Below are positions 55,592 to 64,000 of a stretch of DNA of 64,000 bases, in pieces. The position numbers were made by a program, and so were the translations under genes. Origin of the DNA: Gemmatimonadota bacterium (GTDB lineage Bacteria; Latescibacterota; UBA2968; GCA-2709665); the NCBI GenBank assembly GCA_028873695.1, contig JAPPNU010000002.1:31507-95506 (forward strand), given 5' to 3'. The notes beneath the pieces were generated by a model. The model worked only from the letters and a program-made list of their open reading frames with translations. It did not search any database and was not told where the DNA came from. Each line of letters starts with the position of its first letter. Position 1 is the stretch's first letter.

Positions 55592-55620
55592 ATAGTATTC
55601 GTTTTGGACAGAAAAGTCAA
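55592..55620 (-). promoter_or_regulatory. Sigma-70-type promoter of the ilvB leader transcript
   Basis: TTGACT (55620-55615) and TACTAT (55597-55592) are separated by 17 bp on the minus strand. The start site would fall near 55584, about 105 nt before the leader GTG. The remaining 55621-55861 stretch up to the UVR-motif gene contains nothing else that I can name. Confidence 0.75.
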
Positions 55621-55861
55621 GGTGTTTTTGATGGCGGGCGGACTTCCGGCGTCGCGGCCGCGTCCATTAAAGGGGACGTGGTTCAGGCGAATGGCTCGCG
55701 TTGCCGCCTGCGCGCAAGTGCCAAAGGTCTTGCAGGCTGCGGCTGAATATGCCTATTTTGTCGGGGCTGAGTTTACCGGCGGAATGGTCTGAAATGGACC
55801 GGAAGCGTGAGGCGTTGGCGCCCACCCCGGTGAACAGAGGGTGCATTCAGGATACACAGGG

Positions 55862-56626
55862 TCAGTTTTCTTCCAATTCCCAGATCTTGTCCCGAATGGC
55901 GGCCGCGCGCTCGAAATCCTCGTCCTCGACGGCCTGAGCCAATTCCTCCTTGAGCTTTTCCGCCGGACTCTGCGGGCGTTTGCTCAGAATTTCATCTTCC
56001 AGCTCTTTGAGGGATTCCTGAGAGCGTTTTCTTTCGATCTCGAACTCTTCGGCCTCCACCCCTTCGAGGTCTGATATCCGGGACTGCGTTTCACCGATAA
56101 TTTCGAGGGCCGTCTCGTAATCGTCCTGCTGGGTCGCGATCATTACCCTCGCGACCGCGTGGATTCGGAGAATGTAAGGCCACCACTTTTCGAGGTTTTC
56201 CCGGTCTTCCGTACGTTCGGCGTACCTGTTGACAAAGCGAAAAACGTCCATGTTTCGTTCGGTATCGCGCACAACCCGGGTGTAGTCCCGAATCTGAAGA
56301 AGAAATACGTACCTTTCGTATATCCGCCGGCTTTCGTCGAAGATCTCGGAACAGGCGTGCTCGTCCAGCCTGAAACCCGCGGGCGACCCTGAAGCGCCCA
56401 CGTGTTTCTGCAACTGCTGCTTGTGATAGTCCAGGACAAAGGTCTGGCTATAGGGTTTCTGTCCGTCGGGCCGCCCGTCCAATTCCATCTGGAGAACGCC
56501 TTGAAACGCACCCTGATCGACGCGCACCTGGATTTTCTCCACGCCACGGGGATCGATTACCTTGCGGATGCTGTTCTGGGGATCGTAGGGCCAGTTCTTC
56601 AGGATCGGTCCTATATCTTCTGACAT
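55862..56626 (-). CDS. UVR-motif (UvrB/UvrC C-terminal) protein
   Basis: This 254-residue protein has an N-terminal part of unknown family (PILKNWPYDPQNSIRKVIDPRGVEKIQVRVDQGAFQG, LQMELDGRPDG), a helical middle, and a C-terminal UVR motif (PAEKLKEELAQAVEDEDFERAAAIRDKIWELE, about 220-250) as found in UvrB, UvrC and the McsA adaptor. There is no nuclease or helicase domain. It is probably a protein-binding adaptor; its pathway is unknown. It is not clearly co-transcribed with ilvB, which has its own promoter. Confidence 0.8.
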   Translation of the reverse strand: MSEDIGPILKNWPYDPQNSIRKVIDPRGVEKIQVRVDQGAFQGVLQMELDGRPDGQKPYSQTFVLDYHKQQLQKHVGASGSPAGFRLDEHACSEIFDESRRIYERYVFLLQIRDYTRVVRDTERNMDVFRFVNRYAERTEDRENLEKWWPYILRIHAVARVMIATQQDDYETALEIIGETQSRISDLEGVEAEEFEIERKRSQESLKELEDEILSKRPQSPAEKLKEELAQAVEDEDFERAAAIRDKIWELEEN

Positions 56627-56732
56627 GACGCGGCTCCGGGGCTTTTAGCGGGATCCTCAGCGCGGAAGGGTCAGCGGATGGCCGCCGACCGGCTCGAACG
56701 GCCGTCGGTCAGTCAAATGCATATGAGTCTTG

Positions 56733-56896
56733 GGAAGCCGTCTTAAAATTCCCAGCGGTCTTCGCACGGCAGCAAAGGCGCCGGTCGGCGTTGGTCAAAT
56801 CCACCTGTATAGACAGATATGGGCGGATTTTCCCGCCTTGACCGCCTCTTTTTCGCTCGCGATCGGGAACTCACCGGTAATTTTAAAGCGGCTTCC
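56733..56896. repeat. MITE-like element, copy 3 (164 bp, inverted relative to copies 1-2)
   Basis: The ends GGAAGCCGTCTTAAAATT and the reverse complement of the right end GGAAGCCGCTTTAAAATT agree at 16 of 18 positions, the best preserved terminal inverted repeats of the three copies. The interior carries GCCCATATCTGTCTATAC and GACCAACGCCGACCGGCGCC in reverse orientation. It sits in the gap between the UVR-motif gene and the purine permease; the flanking 56897-57106 DNA shows no gene or purine riboswitch. Confidence 0.85.
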
Positions 56897-57106
56897 AAAC
56901 AAAAACAAGCGCAAAGCCGACTGCCCGGACTACAGGTTCTGAAGCGTGAACCGACGAGTGCGGCGGCTCCACGACGCGAGAAACGGGATGCGTTTCCGAC
57001 CGATTTCGGGTTCACAGTCAGGCAGGAGAACGGCAGGACTTCGGCGTTGTGATCACGAATCGCTGAAATTTCTCATTCAATCCTGCATCAGCCCAGGGAG
57101 AGTTCC

Positions 57107-58420
57107 ATGAATGCGATTGTCAGATTTTTCCGGTTTGAAGAGAACGGGGCAACCTTCCGGACGGAGGTGATCGGCGGGCTGACCACATTTGTTACGATGG
57201 CCTATATAGTGGCGGTGAATCCGGGTATGCTGACGGAAGCGCTGGGCAAGGACCTCTTTGGAGAACTGCTGTTTGCGACCTGCATTTCCGCGGCGGTGGC
57301 GACCCTGATAATGGGCATTGCCGCGAACTATCCGTTTGCGCTGGCGCCGGGGATGGGATTGAATGCCTTTTTCGCGTATACCGTGGTGTTGGGGATGGGC
57401 GTGCGTTGGGACCTCGCATTGGGCGTCGTACTTGCATCCGGGATTCTCTTTACGCTACTGACGTTGGTACGGGTGAGGGAGGCCATCATCAACGCGGTGC
57501 CCGACACCATCAAGCAGGCAACGGCGTGCGGCATCGGGCTGTTTATTGCATTTATCGGATTGAAGAATGCCGGAATCGTGGCCGCGGATCAGGCAACGCT
57601 GATTTCGCTGGGAGAAATCAGGAGCGGGCCCGTGGGGCTTACGCTGCTGGGTGTGCTGGGCACGGGCGTGATGTTGGCAAGAGGCGTCAAGGGAGCCATA
57701 TTGATGGGGATGCTGGGTGTGACGATTCTGGGCGTGTTGACTGGAGTCGCGCCCGCGCCTCAGGGGTTTATCAGTTTACCGGCGTGGCCGGAGCGGTTGT
57801 TTGGCGTCGCGGCCGTCAACCTGACGGCCGCGTTCGACGTCGGCCTGATCGGCGTCGTCTTTGTCTTCCTGTTCGTGGATATGTTCGACACGATGGGTAC
57901 TCTGGTCGGGGTGTCGGGCAGAGCCGGATTCCTGGATGGACGCGGGCGGCTGCCGCGAGCGAACCGGGCGCTCCTTGCCGATTCACTGGGCACGGTTTTC
58001 GGTTCAATGTTCGGGACTTCGACCGTGACGACGTATATCGAAAGCGCATCCGGTATTTCGGCCGGGGCACGTACCGGTTTCGCCAGTGTCGTAACCGGCG
58101 CCATGTTTCTGCTGGCCCTGTTCCTGACGCCTCTGGTGGAGGCCATTCCGCCGTTTGCGACCGCGCCTGCGCTGATCGTCGTGGGGGTGTTGATGATGGC
58201 ATCGGTGGTTAACGTGAAATGGCACGACGTCACCGATGCTTTGCCCGCGTTCCTGACGATGATCGCCATGCCTCTGACGTTCAGCATTTCAGACGGCCTT
58301 GCGTTGGGATTCATCGCGTTTCCCATTGTAAAACGGCTGGGAAGGCGCGGGGACGAAGTGAACCCCCTGGTGGACCTGCTGGCGGTGATTTTCATTGCCA
58401 GGTATCTGTTCATGGATTGA
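57107..58420 (+). CDS. NCS2/AzgA-type purine permease
   Basis: This 437-residue transporter has about 13 membrane helices and the AzgA-subfamily motifs TEVIGGLTTFVTMAYIVAVNPGML, ALAPGMGLNAFFAYTVVLGMG, FLFVDMFDTMGTLVGVSGRAG (substrate site) and FGTSTVTTYIESASGISAGARTG. It probably imports adenine, guanine or hypoxanthine with protons. The next gene, a hyuA homologue, starts 28 bp downstream, so a permease and cyclic amide hydrolase pair for purine or hydantoin breakdown is plausible. Confidence 0.93.
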   Translation: MNAIVRFFRFEENGATFRTEVIGGLTTFVTMAYIVAVNPGMLTEALGKDLFGELLFATCISAAVATLIMGIAANYPFALAPGMGLNAFFAYTVVLGMGVRWDLALGVVLASGILFTLLTLVRVREAIINAVPDTIKQATACGIGLFIAFIGLKNAGIVAADQATLISLGEIRSGPVGLTLLGVLGTGVMLARGVKGAILMGMLGVTILGVLTGVAPAPQGFISLPAWPERLFGVAAVNLTAAFDVGLIGVVFVFLFVDMFDTMGTLVGVSGRAGFLDGRGRLPRANRALLADSLGTVFGSMFGTSTVTTYIESASGISAGARTGFASVVTGAMFLLALFLTPLVEAIPPFATAPALIVVGVLMMASVVNVKWHDVTDALPAFLTMIAMPLTFSISDGLALGFIAFPIVKRLGRRGDEVNPLVDLLAVIFIARYLFMD

Positions 58421-58448
58421 AGGCGTCTTCTTACCGGATTGCAGGAAT

Positions 58449-60494
58449 ATGCGCATCGGCATCGATATCGGCGGCACGTTTACGGATGTTGTGGCAGTTC
58501 ACGAGGACGGCCGCGTTGCGCTGTGCAAGCTGCCTTCCACGCCGGGAGACTACGGGAGGGCCATAGTAGACGGCGTAAACCGCGTTGCAGAGGGATCCGG
58601 GGTGGACGTGCAGGAAGTCATTCATGGCACCACCGTGGCAACCAATGCCGTACTGGGCGGCACGGGCGCCCGGACAGGGCTGATCACAACCAGGGGATTC
58701 CGCGACGTGCTTGAAATCGGACGGCTGCGGATGCCGCGGCTGTACGATCTTTCCTGGGAGAAACCCAGGCCGCTTGTGCCGCGTTATCTCCGTCTGGAGG
58801 TGAAAGAACGGATCACGGCGGGTGGTGACGTCCTGGAACCGCTGGACGAAGAGAGTGTTAATCTCGCAATTGAACGGCTGATCGAGGAGCGTGTCGTTTC
58901 GGTCGCGGTTTGCCTGCTCAATGCTTATGTGAATCCGGATCACGAGATCAGGATAGGTGAGTTGCTGCGCACGGCCGGGCGGTGGGCGGTGACGCTCTCG
59001 TCGGAAGTCCTGCCCGAGATCAAGGAATACGAGCGGACGAGTACCACCGTGATTAACGCGTACGTGATGCCCGTGGTACGCAGCTACCTGAGCGATCTTC
59101 GCACGCGCCTTAAGACAATTGGCGTAGACGCGCCGTTGCGGATCATGCTGTCGGGCGGCGGTGTCACGGAGGCCGGCACGGCGGTGGAACGCCCCGTCCT
59201 GATTCTTGAATCCGGACCGGCAGCGGGCGTGGTGGCAGCGGCGTCGCTGGGGCGACGGATCGGATGCGGGAATCTGATCGCGTTCGATATGGGCGGCACG
59301 ACGGCCAAGGCGTCGCTGATCGAAGACGGGCGGATATCGAGGATTTCGGACTACGAAGTCGGCGGCGGGCTTTCCATCGCGGGCAGGCTGATGGGCGGTG
59401 GCGGTTACCCCGTCAAAGCCCCCAGTATCGACCTTGCCGAAATCGGAGCCGGCGGCGGCAGTATCCTTGAAGTCGATGGCGGCGGAGCCCTCCACGTCGG
59501 GCCTGAGAGCGCCGGAGCCGACCCTGGTCCCGTCTCCTACGGGCGTGGGGGAGACCGGCCTACGCTTACCGATGCAAATCTGTTGTTGGGATACCTGAAT
59601 CCCGGGGGGCCGGCTGACGGTTGCCTGCCTCTGGACGTCGAGACGGCCCGGGACGTGATGGAGGAATGTATTGCGTCGAAAATGGACGTCGGAGTGGATG
59701 ATGCCGCACTGGGCGCGCATCGGATCGCGATTGCGCGCATGGTGAGGGCGGTACGTGCGGTCTCGTCCGAGCGCGGCCGGGACCCGCGGCAGTATTCGTT
59801 GCTGGCCTTCGGCGGGAGCGGTCCCCTTCACGCCGTCGGGATGGCCGGGGAACTCGGTATACGGACGGTGCTGGTGCCGCCCGCGCCCGGTCTGTTCAGC
59901 GCGGTCGGTCTGGTCTCCGCAGGACTGCAGTGCGATCTTGCGCGCACCCGCCTGGAACACCTGCTGGAAACGGAACCGGTTGAAATCCAGTTGGCGCTTG
60001 AAACGATGGCCGACGAAGTGAGAGGACGACTGCCCGGCTCGACAGTTGAATATATCGTGGATCTCAGGTACGCGGGACAGTCCTTCGAACTGCCCGTCAG
60101 GGCGCCCCTCGGGCCGTGGGACCGACGTACCCTGGCCGATCTCGGGGATGCGTTTGAAGCGGAGCACGAGCGCACGTACGGACACCGCTCCGAGACGGAC
60201 ACCGTTGAGATGGTTACATTGAGGGTGCGTGCGATTCTGCCGGACCCGCCGCTGCCCGACGGGAGAATCCTTGCCGCATCGGCCGAAAGCGTCCGAACAG
60301 CGGACACGCGGCCGGCGTATTTCGGGACGTGCCCGGGATGGGTCGAGACACCGGTATTGTCAAGGCGCCACCTGGAGGATTCGCCTATATCCGGGCCGCT
60401 GATTGTGGAGGACTACGACGCAACCACACTGGTTCCTCCCAATGTCCATGCACGACTGGATGAGTGGAGGAATATCGTCATTGAAGTGGAATGA
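58449..60494 (+). CDS. Hydantoinase/oxoprolinase subunit A (HyuA-like)
   Basis: This 681-residue ATP-dependent cyclic-amide hydrolase subunit has the actin-like ATPase motifs MRIGIDIGGTFTDVV and AFDMGGTTAKASLIEDG, HGTTVATNAVLGG, ESGPAAGVVAAASLG, GGGSILEVDGGGALHVGPESAGADPGPVSYGRGG, and FGGSGPLHAVGMA. Family members open 5-oxoproline, hydantoins or related rings with ATP. ATG at 58449 follows AGGA. The partner subunit gene is convergent and 24 bp away, unlike the usual tandem order. Confidence 0.93.
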   Translation: MRIGIDIGGTFTDVVAVHEDGRVALCKLPSTPGDYGRAIVDGVNRVAEGSGVDVQEVIHGTTVATNAVLGGTGARTGLITTRGFRDVLEIGRLRMPRLYDLSWEKPRPLVPRYLRLEVKERITAGGDVLEPLDEESVNLAIERLIEERVVSVAVCLLNAYVNPDHEIRIGELLRTAGRWAVTLSSEVLPEIKEYERTSTTVINAYVMPVVRSYLSDLRTRLKTIGVDAPLRIMLSGGGVTEAGTAVERPVLILESGPAAGVVAAASLGRRIGCGNLIAFDMGGTTAKASLIEDGRISRISDYEVGGGLSIAGRLMGGGGYPVKAPSIDLAEIGAGGGSILEVDGGGALHVGPESAGADPGPVSYGRGGDRPTLTDANLLLGYLNPGGPADGCLPLDVETARDVMEECIASKMDVGVDDAALGAHRIAIARMVRAVRAVSSERGRDPRQYSLLAFGGSGPLHAVGMAGELGIRTVLVPPAPGLFSAVGLVSAGLQCDLARTRLEHLLETEPVEIQLALETMADEVRGRLPGSTVEYIVDLRYAGQSFELPVRAPLGPWDRRTLADLGDAFEAEHERTYGHRSETDTVEMVTLRVRAILPDPPLPDGRILAASAESVRTADTRPAYFGTCPGWVETPVLSRRHLEDSPISGPLIVEDYDATTLVPPNVHARLDEWRNIVIEVE

Positions 60495-60518
60495 CGCCGG
60501 CTCTGCCGAAGCGTGCCG

Positions 60519-62267
60519 TTACGGATGCGGGCAGTCCCTGTGATTGCCTGCATTTTCTGAACGGGATCGAAGCCGGCTCGTGCGCGCCACGTCGATGTCC
60601 AGCGTGTCAGGGTCAATGGATACGGCGTAGTCGTGCTCGGCGGACCCGATTGAGACTTTGCCGTTCCTCACGTCGTTCAGGACGCGCAGGGGATCCCGTT
60701 CCCGCGGATTCCCCCAGCCGCCGGCGCCGGCAAGTACGTGCCGCAGGCTGTCACCACGCTTCAGGTTGATCAGCGTCTTCGCGGGCAGCATCCGGGCTTC
60801 TGCGTTCGGGTTCAGGACGTTACTGGATGGGGACCCCGGCTCTCCGCCCGCCAGGCCGTAGGGCCTGAACCTGTGTCGATCCGAGCGGATTTGCAGAGTC
60901 GCCAGTGTATCGGTAAAGCGGTATTCTCTTACAATCGAGCAGGAACCGCGGTACTTGCCGGCCCCGCCCGTATCGGGCAGGAACCCGTATTCGAGGATCT
61001 GGAGCGGATATTCTGCTTCGATGACTTCCGCGGGGTTGTTGGAGAAATTGACCACGATACTGGCACAGCCGTCGATTCCGTCCCGGTCCGGTCGTCCGCC
61101 CCAACCACAGAAGAGGAACTCGAGAAAGACAAAGGGCGTCCGGTCGGCGCGGTATCCCCCGATCGAGATTCCGGTGTCTCCGCCAACCTCGCAGGCGGGC
61201 ACGATATGGGGCGCCAAGGGTGCGAGCGCGCCCATAATCGCATTGGCCAATCTGAAGCCGGTTAGTCCGCGGGCGGCCACGGGTGCGGGCGGCACCGGGT
61301 TGGCAATCGTTGCGGGCGGGATCCGTACGTCTATGGCCCGGAAGAAGCCGGAGTTGGTGGGAATGTCCGCGCGCATGAGACAGCGTAGACAGGCGTAGAC
61401 CGCCGACCGGGTAAATGAAGCGACACAATTGATGGCCCCCTTTACCTGCGGCGCGGTTCCGCTGAAGTCCACCGACAACGAACTGCCCGCCACCTCGACT
61501 GTGACGGCGATCGGGATCTGATCCGGATCGATTCCATCGTCGTCGAGTACGTCCGTAAAGGTGAAACGCCCGTCCGGAAGGACGCCGATTTCCGCCCGGG
61601 TGAGGCGTTCGGCGTAATCCAGAAGTTCGGAAAACCCGCTCTGGAGGCGATCGTGGCCCCGTTCCGCGGCGAGTGCGACGATCGCTCTCTCGCCGATGTG
61701 ACAGGCGGACAACTGGGCGCGCAGGTCCCCCAGGGCGTTTCGGGGGATACGGACATTCCGTTCGATAATGTCGAAAATCGCCTGGACCGGGCGTCCGGCT
61801 GCGTAGAGTTTGAGCGGCGGAATCCGAAGGCCTTCCTGATAGATTTCCGTGGAGTCGCATGCGTTTCCGCCTGCAACCCGGCCGCCGATATCGGTGTGGT
61901 GGGCGATGGCCGTTGCGAATCCGAGTAGCCGGGAGTCGGCGAAAACCGGCTTGTAAATGTATATGTCGGGCAGGTGGGTACCGCCTTCGTACGGATCGTT
62001 GAGTAAAAAGACGTCGCCTTCGTCGATGGCGCCGCCATACCTGTTAAGGACGGCGGCGAGTCCGTCCGGCAGGCTACCCAGATGCAGGGGTAGACAAAGG
62101 CCCTGCGCAACCAGCCGGCCGTCGGGATCGCAGAAACCCGTGGAAAAGTCCATTGAGTTTCTGAGATTGGTCGAATACGCCGTGCGAACGACCGTGAGGG
62201 CCATATCGTCCACGATGGACTCCAGCCTGTTTCTCAAAAGCTGGAGTTCGACGGATGTGTGTGTCAT
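60519..62267 (-). CDS. Hydantoinase/oxoprolinase subunit B (HyuB-like)
   Basis: This 582-residue subunit has RNRLESIVDDMALTVVRTAYSTNLRNSMDFSTGFCDPDGRLVAQG, DVFLLNDPYEGGTHLPDIYIYKPVF, AIAHHTDIGGRVAGG, and the C-terminal GGAGKYRGSCSIVREYRF and GAGGWGNPRERDPLRVLNDVRNGKVS. It forms the second half of the ATP-dependent ring-opening enzyme with the HyuA-like protein. ATG at 62267 has no clear ribosome site. The Gfo/Idh gene lies 59 bp upstream on the same strand and may be co-transcribed. Confidence 0.93.
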   Translation of the reverse strand: MTHTSVELQLLRNRLESIVDDMALTVVRTAYSTNLRNSMDFSTGFCDPDGRLVAQGLCLPLHLGSLPDGLAAVLNRYGGAIDEGDVFLLNDPYEGGTHLPDIYIYKPVFADSRLLGFATAIAHHTDIGGRVAGGNACDSTEIYQEGLRIPPLKLYAAGRPVQAIFDIIERNVRIPRNALGDLRAQLSACHIGERAIVALAAERGHDRLQSGFSELLDYAERLTRAEIGVLPDGRFTFTDVLDDDGIDPDQIPIAVTVEVAGSSLSVDFSGTAPQVKGAINCVASFTRSAVYACLRCLMRADIPTNSGFFRAIDVRIPPATIANPVPPAPVAARGLTGFRLANAIMGALAPLAPHIVPACEVGGDTGISIGGYRADRTPFVFLEFLFCGWGGRPDRDGIDGCASIVVNFSNNPAEVIEAEYPLQILEYGFLPDTGGAGKYRGSCSIVREYRFTDTLATLQIRSDRHRFRPYGLAGGEPGSPSSNVLNPNAEARMLPAKTLINLKRGDSLRHVLAGAGGWGNPRERDPLRVLNDVRNGKVSIGSAEHDYAVSIDPDTLDIDVARTSRLRSRSENAGNHRDCPHP

Positions 62268-62326
62268 TGGCAAGAGAAGGTGAAGGGCGAGCCGGGCCCG
62301 CGGGGCTCCGGACGACGGCGGATGGA

Positions 62327-63514
62327 CTACAGGGGCGGCCGGTAGTTGACGAATGGGGGTTCGGATTCCGGTATCTGCAAAGTGTCCCAGAAATTGGTCC
62401 CGGAATACGGAACGCGTCTCAGATCGGGTATCGCAATGGGGGCGCCGCCCAGTTCCGCCGAACGGGCGGCGACTATCCCTGGCAGGGCGTATTCAATCGC
62501 CCGGTAGACGTCAATCGAAGAGGGTCGGCCGTTAAGCAGGTTGTCGGTGAATTGCCCGGCGACTTTCAGATCCGTTCCCCCGTGGCCGCCTGTCGCGTCG
62601 TCTACGGCGGACCTGCTGACCGGTAGAACTCTCCAGCCTTTCTTGTGACTGCAGCCGCTATCGAAGTATCGGGTGCATTCTTCGTACGTAAACATTTCCG
62701 TGCTGCCTTCGGTTCCGAAGAGCCTGTAGCGGTGCTCGGAGGGACGAATCGTGTTGAGGGTGACCATGATTTTGACAAGGGTGCCCTTCTGCGTGTGAAA
62801 CAGGGCGATCTGGCCGTCGGACCTCAACGGCGCTTCCATGCAGCGCCATGGAGCGCTCAGGCACGTAACTGAAACGGCGCGGTCGTCCAGGATCTCCAGC
62901 AGCGGGCCCAGGTCGTGGGTCAGATACTGGATTGGCGGCTGGTCTGCCCGCCAGATCGGCATCGCATTCACGGCTCCGGCGGACCGCGCCTCGTTCGGCG
63001 ACAGGCGTTTCCCGTCAGGCGTGAAGAGCGTTTCAGGCAGGTAGTGAAGGTACTCGGCCTCAGCGATGGAGACGGCTCCGAAGCGGTCTTCCGTGACCCA
63101 TTTGCGCCAATACGGCACGAATCCGGCGTAACACGCGTTCTCGGCAAGCATATACGTCAATCCGGTGCGTTCCACGGTGTCACGAAGGCGTATCAGTTCG
63201 TGTTCCGTGTCTGCACCCGGGACTTCCGATAGAACGTGACAACCGGCTTTCAGTGCCATGCAGGCGTGTTCAACCTGGTGTCTGCCGTTGCTGGCGACGA
63301 CCACGGCGTCCGGCTTGCGTTCCAGGAGATCGTCGAATTCCACCAGAAGTTCGGTTGACGAGCCATGTCTGTCAACAAGGACACGCGCTTGATCGCGGTA
63401 ATAGGGAAAACGGTCGCACGCGGCAACGACTTCGGCCTGGTCCAGCGCCAGGAAGTTGCGCAGATGGGCAATGCCCCGCCGAAGGCCCAGAACGCCGACT
63501 CTGATTTTTTCCAT
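62327..63514 (-). CDS. Gfo/Idh/MocA family oxidoreductase
   Basis: This 395-residue protein has the Rossmann start VGVLGLRRGIAHLRNFLAL (a Gly-poor variant of GxGxxG), VVVASNGRHQVEHACMALKAG, HVLSEVPGADTEHEL (Glu-Val-Pro in place of the usual EKP, so the catalytic Lys is missing), and a C-terminal alpha/beta domain with THDLGPLLEIL. The lost Lys suggests an altered reaction or a binding role. It differs from the protein at 1795-2844, which has EKP. Confidence 0.85.
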   Translation of the reverse strand: MEKIRVGVLGLRRGIAHLRNFLALDQAEVVAACDRFPYYRDQARVLVDRHGSSTELLVEFDDLLERKPDAVVVASNGRHQVEHACMALKAGCHVLSEVPGADTEHELIRLRDTVERTGLTYMLAENACYAGFVPYWRKWVTEDRFGAVSIAEAEYLHYLPETLFTPDGKRLSPNEARSAGAVNAMPIWRADQPPIQYLTHDLGPLLEILDDRAVSVTCLSAPWRCMEAPLRSDGQIALFHTQKGTLVKIMVTLNTIRPSEHRYRLFGTEGSTEMFTYEECTRYFDSGCSHKKGWRVLPVSRSAVDDATGGHGGTDLKVAGQFTDNLLNGRPSSIDVYRAIEYALPGIVAARSAELGGAPIAIPDLRRVPYSGTNFWDTLQIPESEPPFVNYRPPL

Positions 63515-63783
63515 CGTACAATTCCCCGGGTAAGGTGGCGTGCGGCTGCGTCATGATTGGTGAGACGGAACTGAACGCCGTGGACGGCGACGCGGGTCCG
63601 GAAGCGGACTTCCACGTGTACGGCGGTCTTCCGTTCCGGTAAATATATCGAAGAGATCGCGGATGTCATTGGAAAAATCGGGGGAACGATTTGGATACAT
63701 CTACGTTCTAAATGGTGTAGCGCGAGGGACGGGCGGCAGATGTCCCTGAGGAAGAGAGCGCGCAATAGGGCCATTGAGTTTTT

Positions 63784-63846
63784 CCCGCAGATGTCTTGCG
63801 GGAGCGGGGTGGGGGCGGTAAAATCCCGGCGGCCGACCCCCACCCC
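63784..63846. repeat. Two GC-rich hairpins before the truncated secreted gene
   Basis: CCCGCA...TGCGGG (63784-63802) and GGGGTGGGGG...CCCCCACCCC (63806-63846) are inverted repeats 61 bp before the start at 63907. No T-run follows, so they are not simple terminators. The rest of 63515-63783 has no gene that I can support and likely holds the promoters of the divergent genes. Confidence 0.45.
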
Positions 63847-63906
63847 ATCGTCGTTGTACGATCGTGAAAAACGCCGCATCTCCCGCTCACGCAAGGAGGT
63901 CAATTA

Positions 63907-64000
63907 TGATCGGGCGCCGTTTCATGTCTGCGATTCTCATCAGTCTGTTCACGTGCGGGACGGTGATGGGCCAGGAGTATTTCGGGAAGAACAAGGTGAC
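63907..64000 (+). CDS. Secreted protein, 5' end only (cut by the window edge)
   Basis: The first 31 codons are visible: a Sec-type signal (RRFMSAILISLFTCGTVMG) with cleavage before QEYFGKNKV. AAGGAGG lies 8 nt before the ATG. The QEYFGKNKV mature start recalls large secreted TolB/peptidase-MA-like proteins of Gemmatimonadota and Latescibacterota, but that is recognition of a short motif only. Confidence 0.7.

Noticed and set aside
56897..57106. Possible purine riboswitch before the NCS2 permease
   Set aside because: I could not find the conserved three-way-junction sequences; only a MITE copy and plain spacer are visible.
58431..60185. 584-codon minus-strand frame opposite the hyuA homologue
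   Set aside because: The amino-acid profile is typical of an antisense shadow (Arg, His and Gln rich); no start site.

Overview
The window reads as free-living bacterial chromosome of fairly high GC content, with dense genes, mostly good Shine-Dalgarno sites and no phage, plasmid or CRISPR signature. Three heparinase II/III-like proteins, five PhyH-type dioxygenases, Gfo/Idh/MocA oxidoreductases, a sulfatase and a secreted protein beginning QEYFGKNKV at the right edge suggest an uncultivated heterotroph that degrades acidic or sulfated glycans. Such gene sets are common in Latescibacterota, Poribacteria and other FCB/PVC-side lineages. This placement is an inference; no rRNA or phylogenetic marker was compared.

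Left part (1-33 kb) is a catabolic island. The plus strand carries a zinc alcohol dehydrogenase, a Gfo/Idh oxidoreductase and an aldo-keto reductase, followed by a minus-strand heparinase-like protein. A plus-strand run follows: PhyH, PhyH, NodB-like deacetylase, amidohydrolase, heparinase-like, M14-like and M20. After it come an orphan DNA methyltransferase, a BrnT toxin-antitoxin pair and a BlaI/M56 signalling pair whose M56 protein ends in five TonB C-terminal domains. A Tat-exported heparinase-like lipoprotein is followed by a minus-strand metabolic run (RraA-like, three PhyH, 3-hydroxyacyl-CoA dehydrogenase-like, class III aminotransferase) and a divergent sulfatase.

Middle part (33-50.5 kb) is one long minus-strand block. 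In transcription order it holds STAS, CPA2 antiporter with CBS domains, response regulator-PP2C phosphatase, RsbW-like kinase, periplasmic binding protein, TorS-like histidine kinase, binding-protein lipoprotein, circularly permuted ATP-grasp, Amt, alpha-E and transglutaminase. thiC follows with its own promoter, TPP riboswitch and terminator. The four central signalling genes overlap by 4 bp each. I read this as a periplasmic ligand sensor feeding a partner-switching module, next to an ammonium-linked peptide or amide synthesis cluster. A lipoprotein at 49.5 kb shares an N-terminal domain with the binding-protein lipoprotein at the other side of the signalling genes.

Right part (50.5-64 kb) has an ECF sigma/anti-sigma operon with two LTXXQ periplasmic proteins, and ilvB with a complete attenuator (promoter, branched-chain-rich leader peptide, terminator and competing antiterminator arm). 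It continues with a UVR-motif protein, an NCS2 purine permease, convergent hyuA/hyuB homologues, another Gfo/Idh oxidoreductase and a truncated secreted protein.

Non-coding structure includes three copies of a roughly 165-190 bp MITE-like element (14.6, 31.6 and 56.7 kb) and two other inverted-repeat elements (2.84 and 18.3 kb). Start codons were reassigned by Shine-Dalgarno spacing where the longest ORF ran into non-coding DNA.
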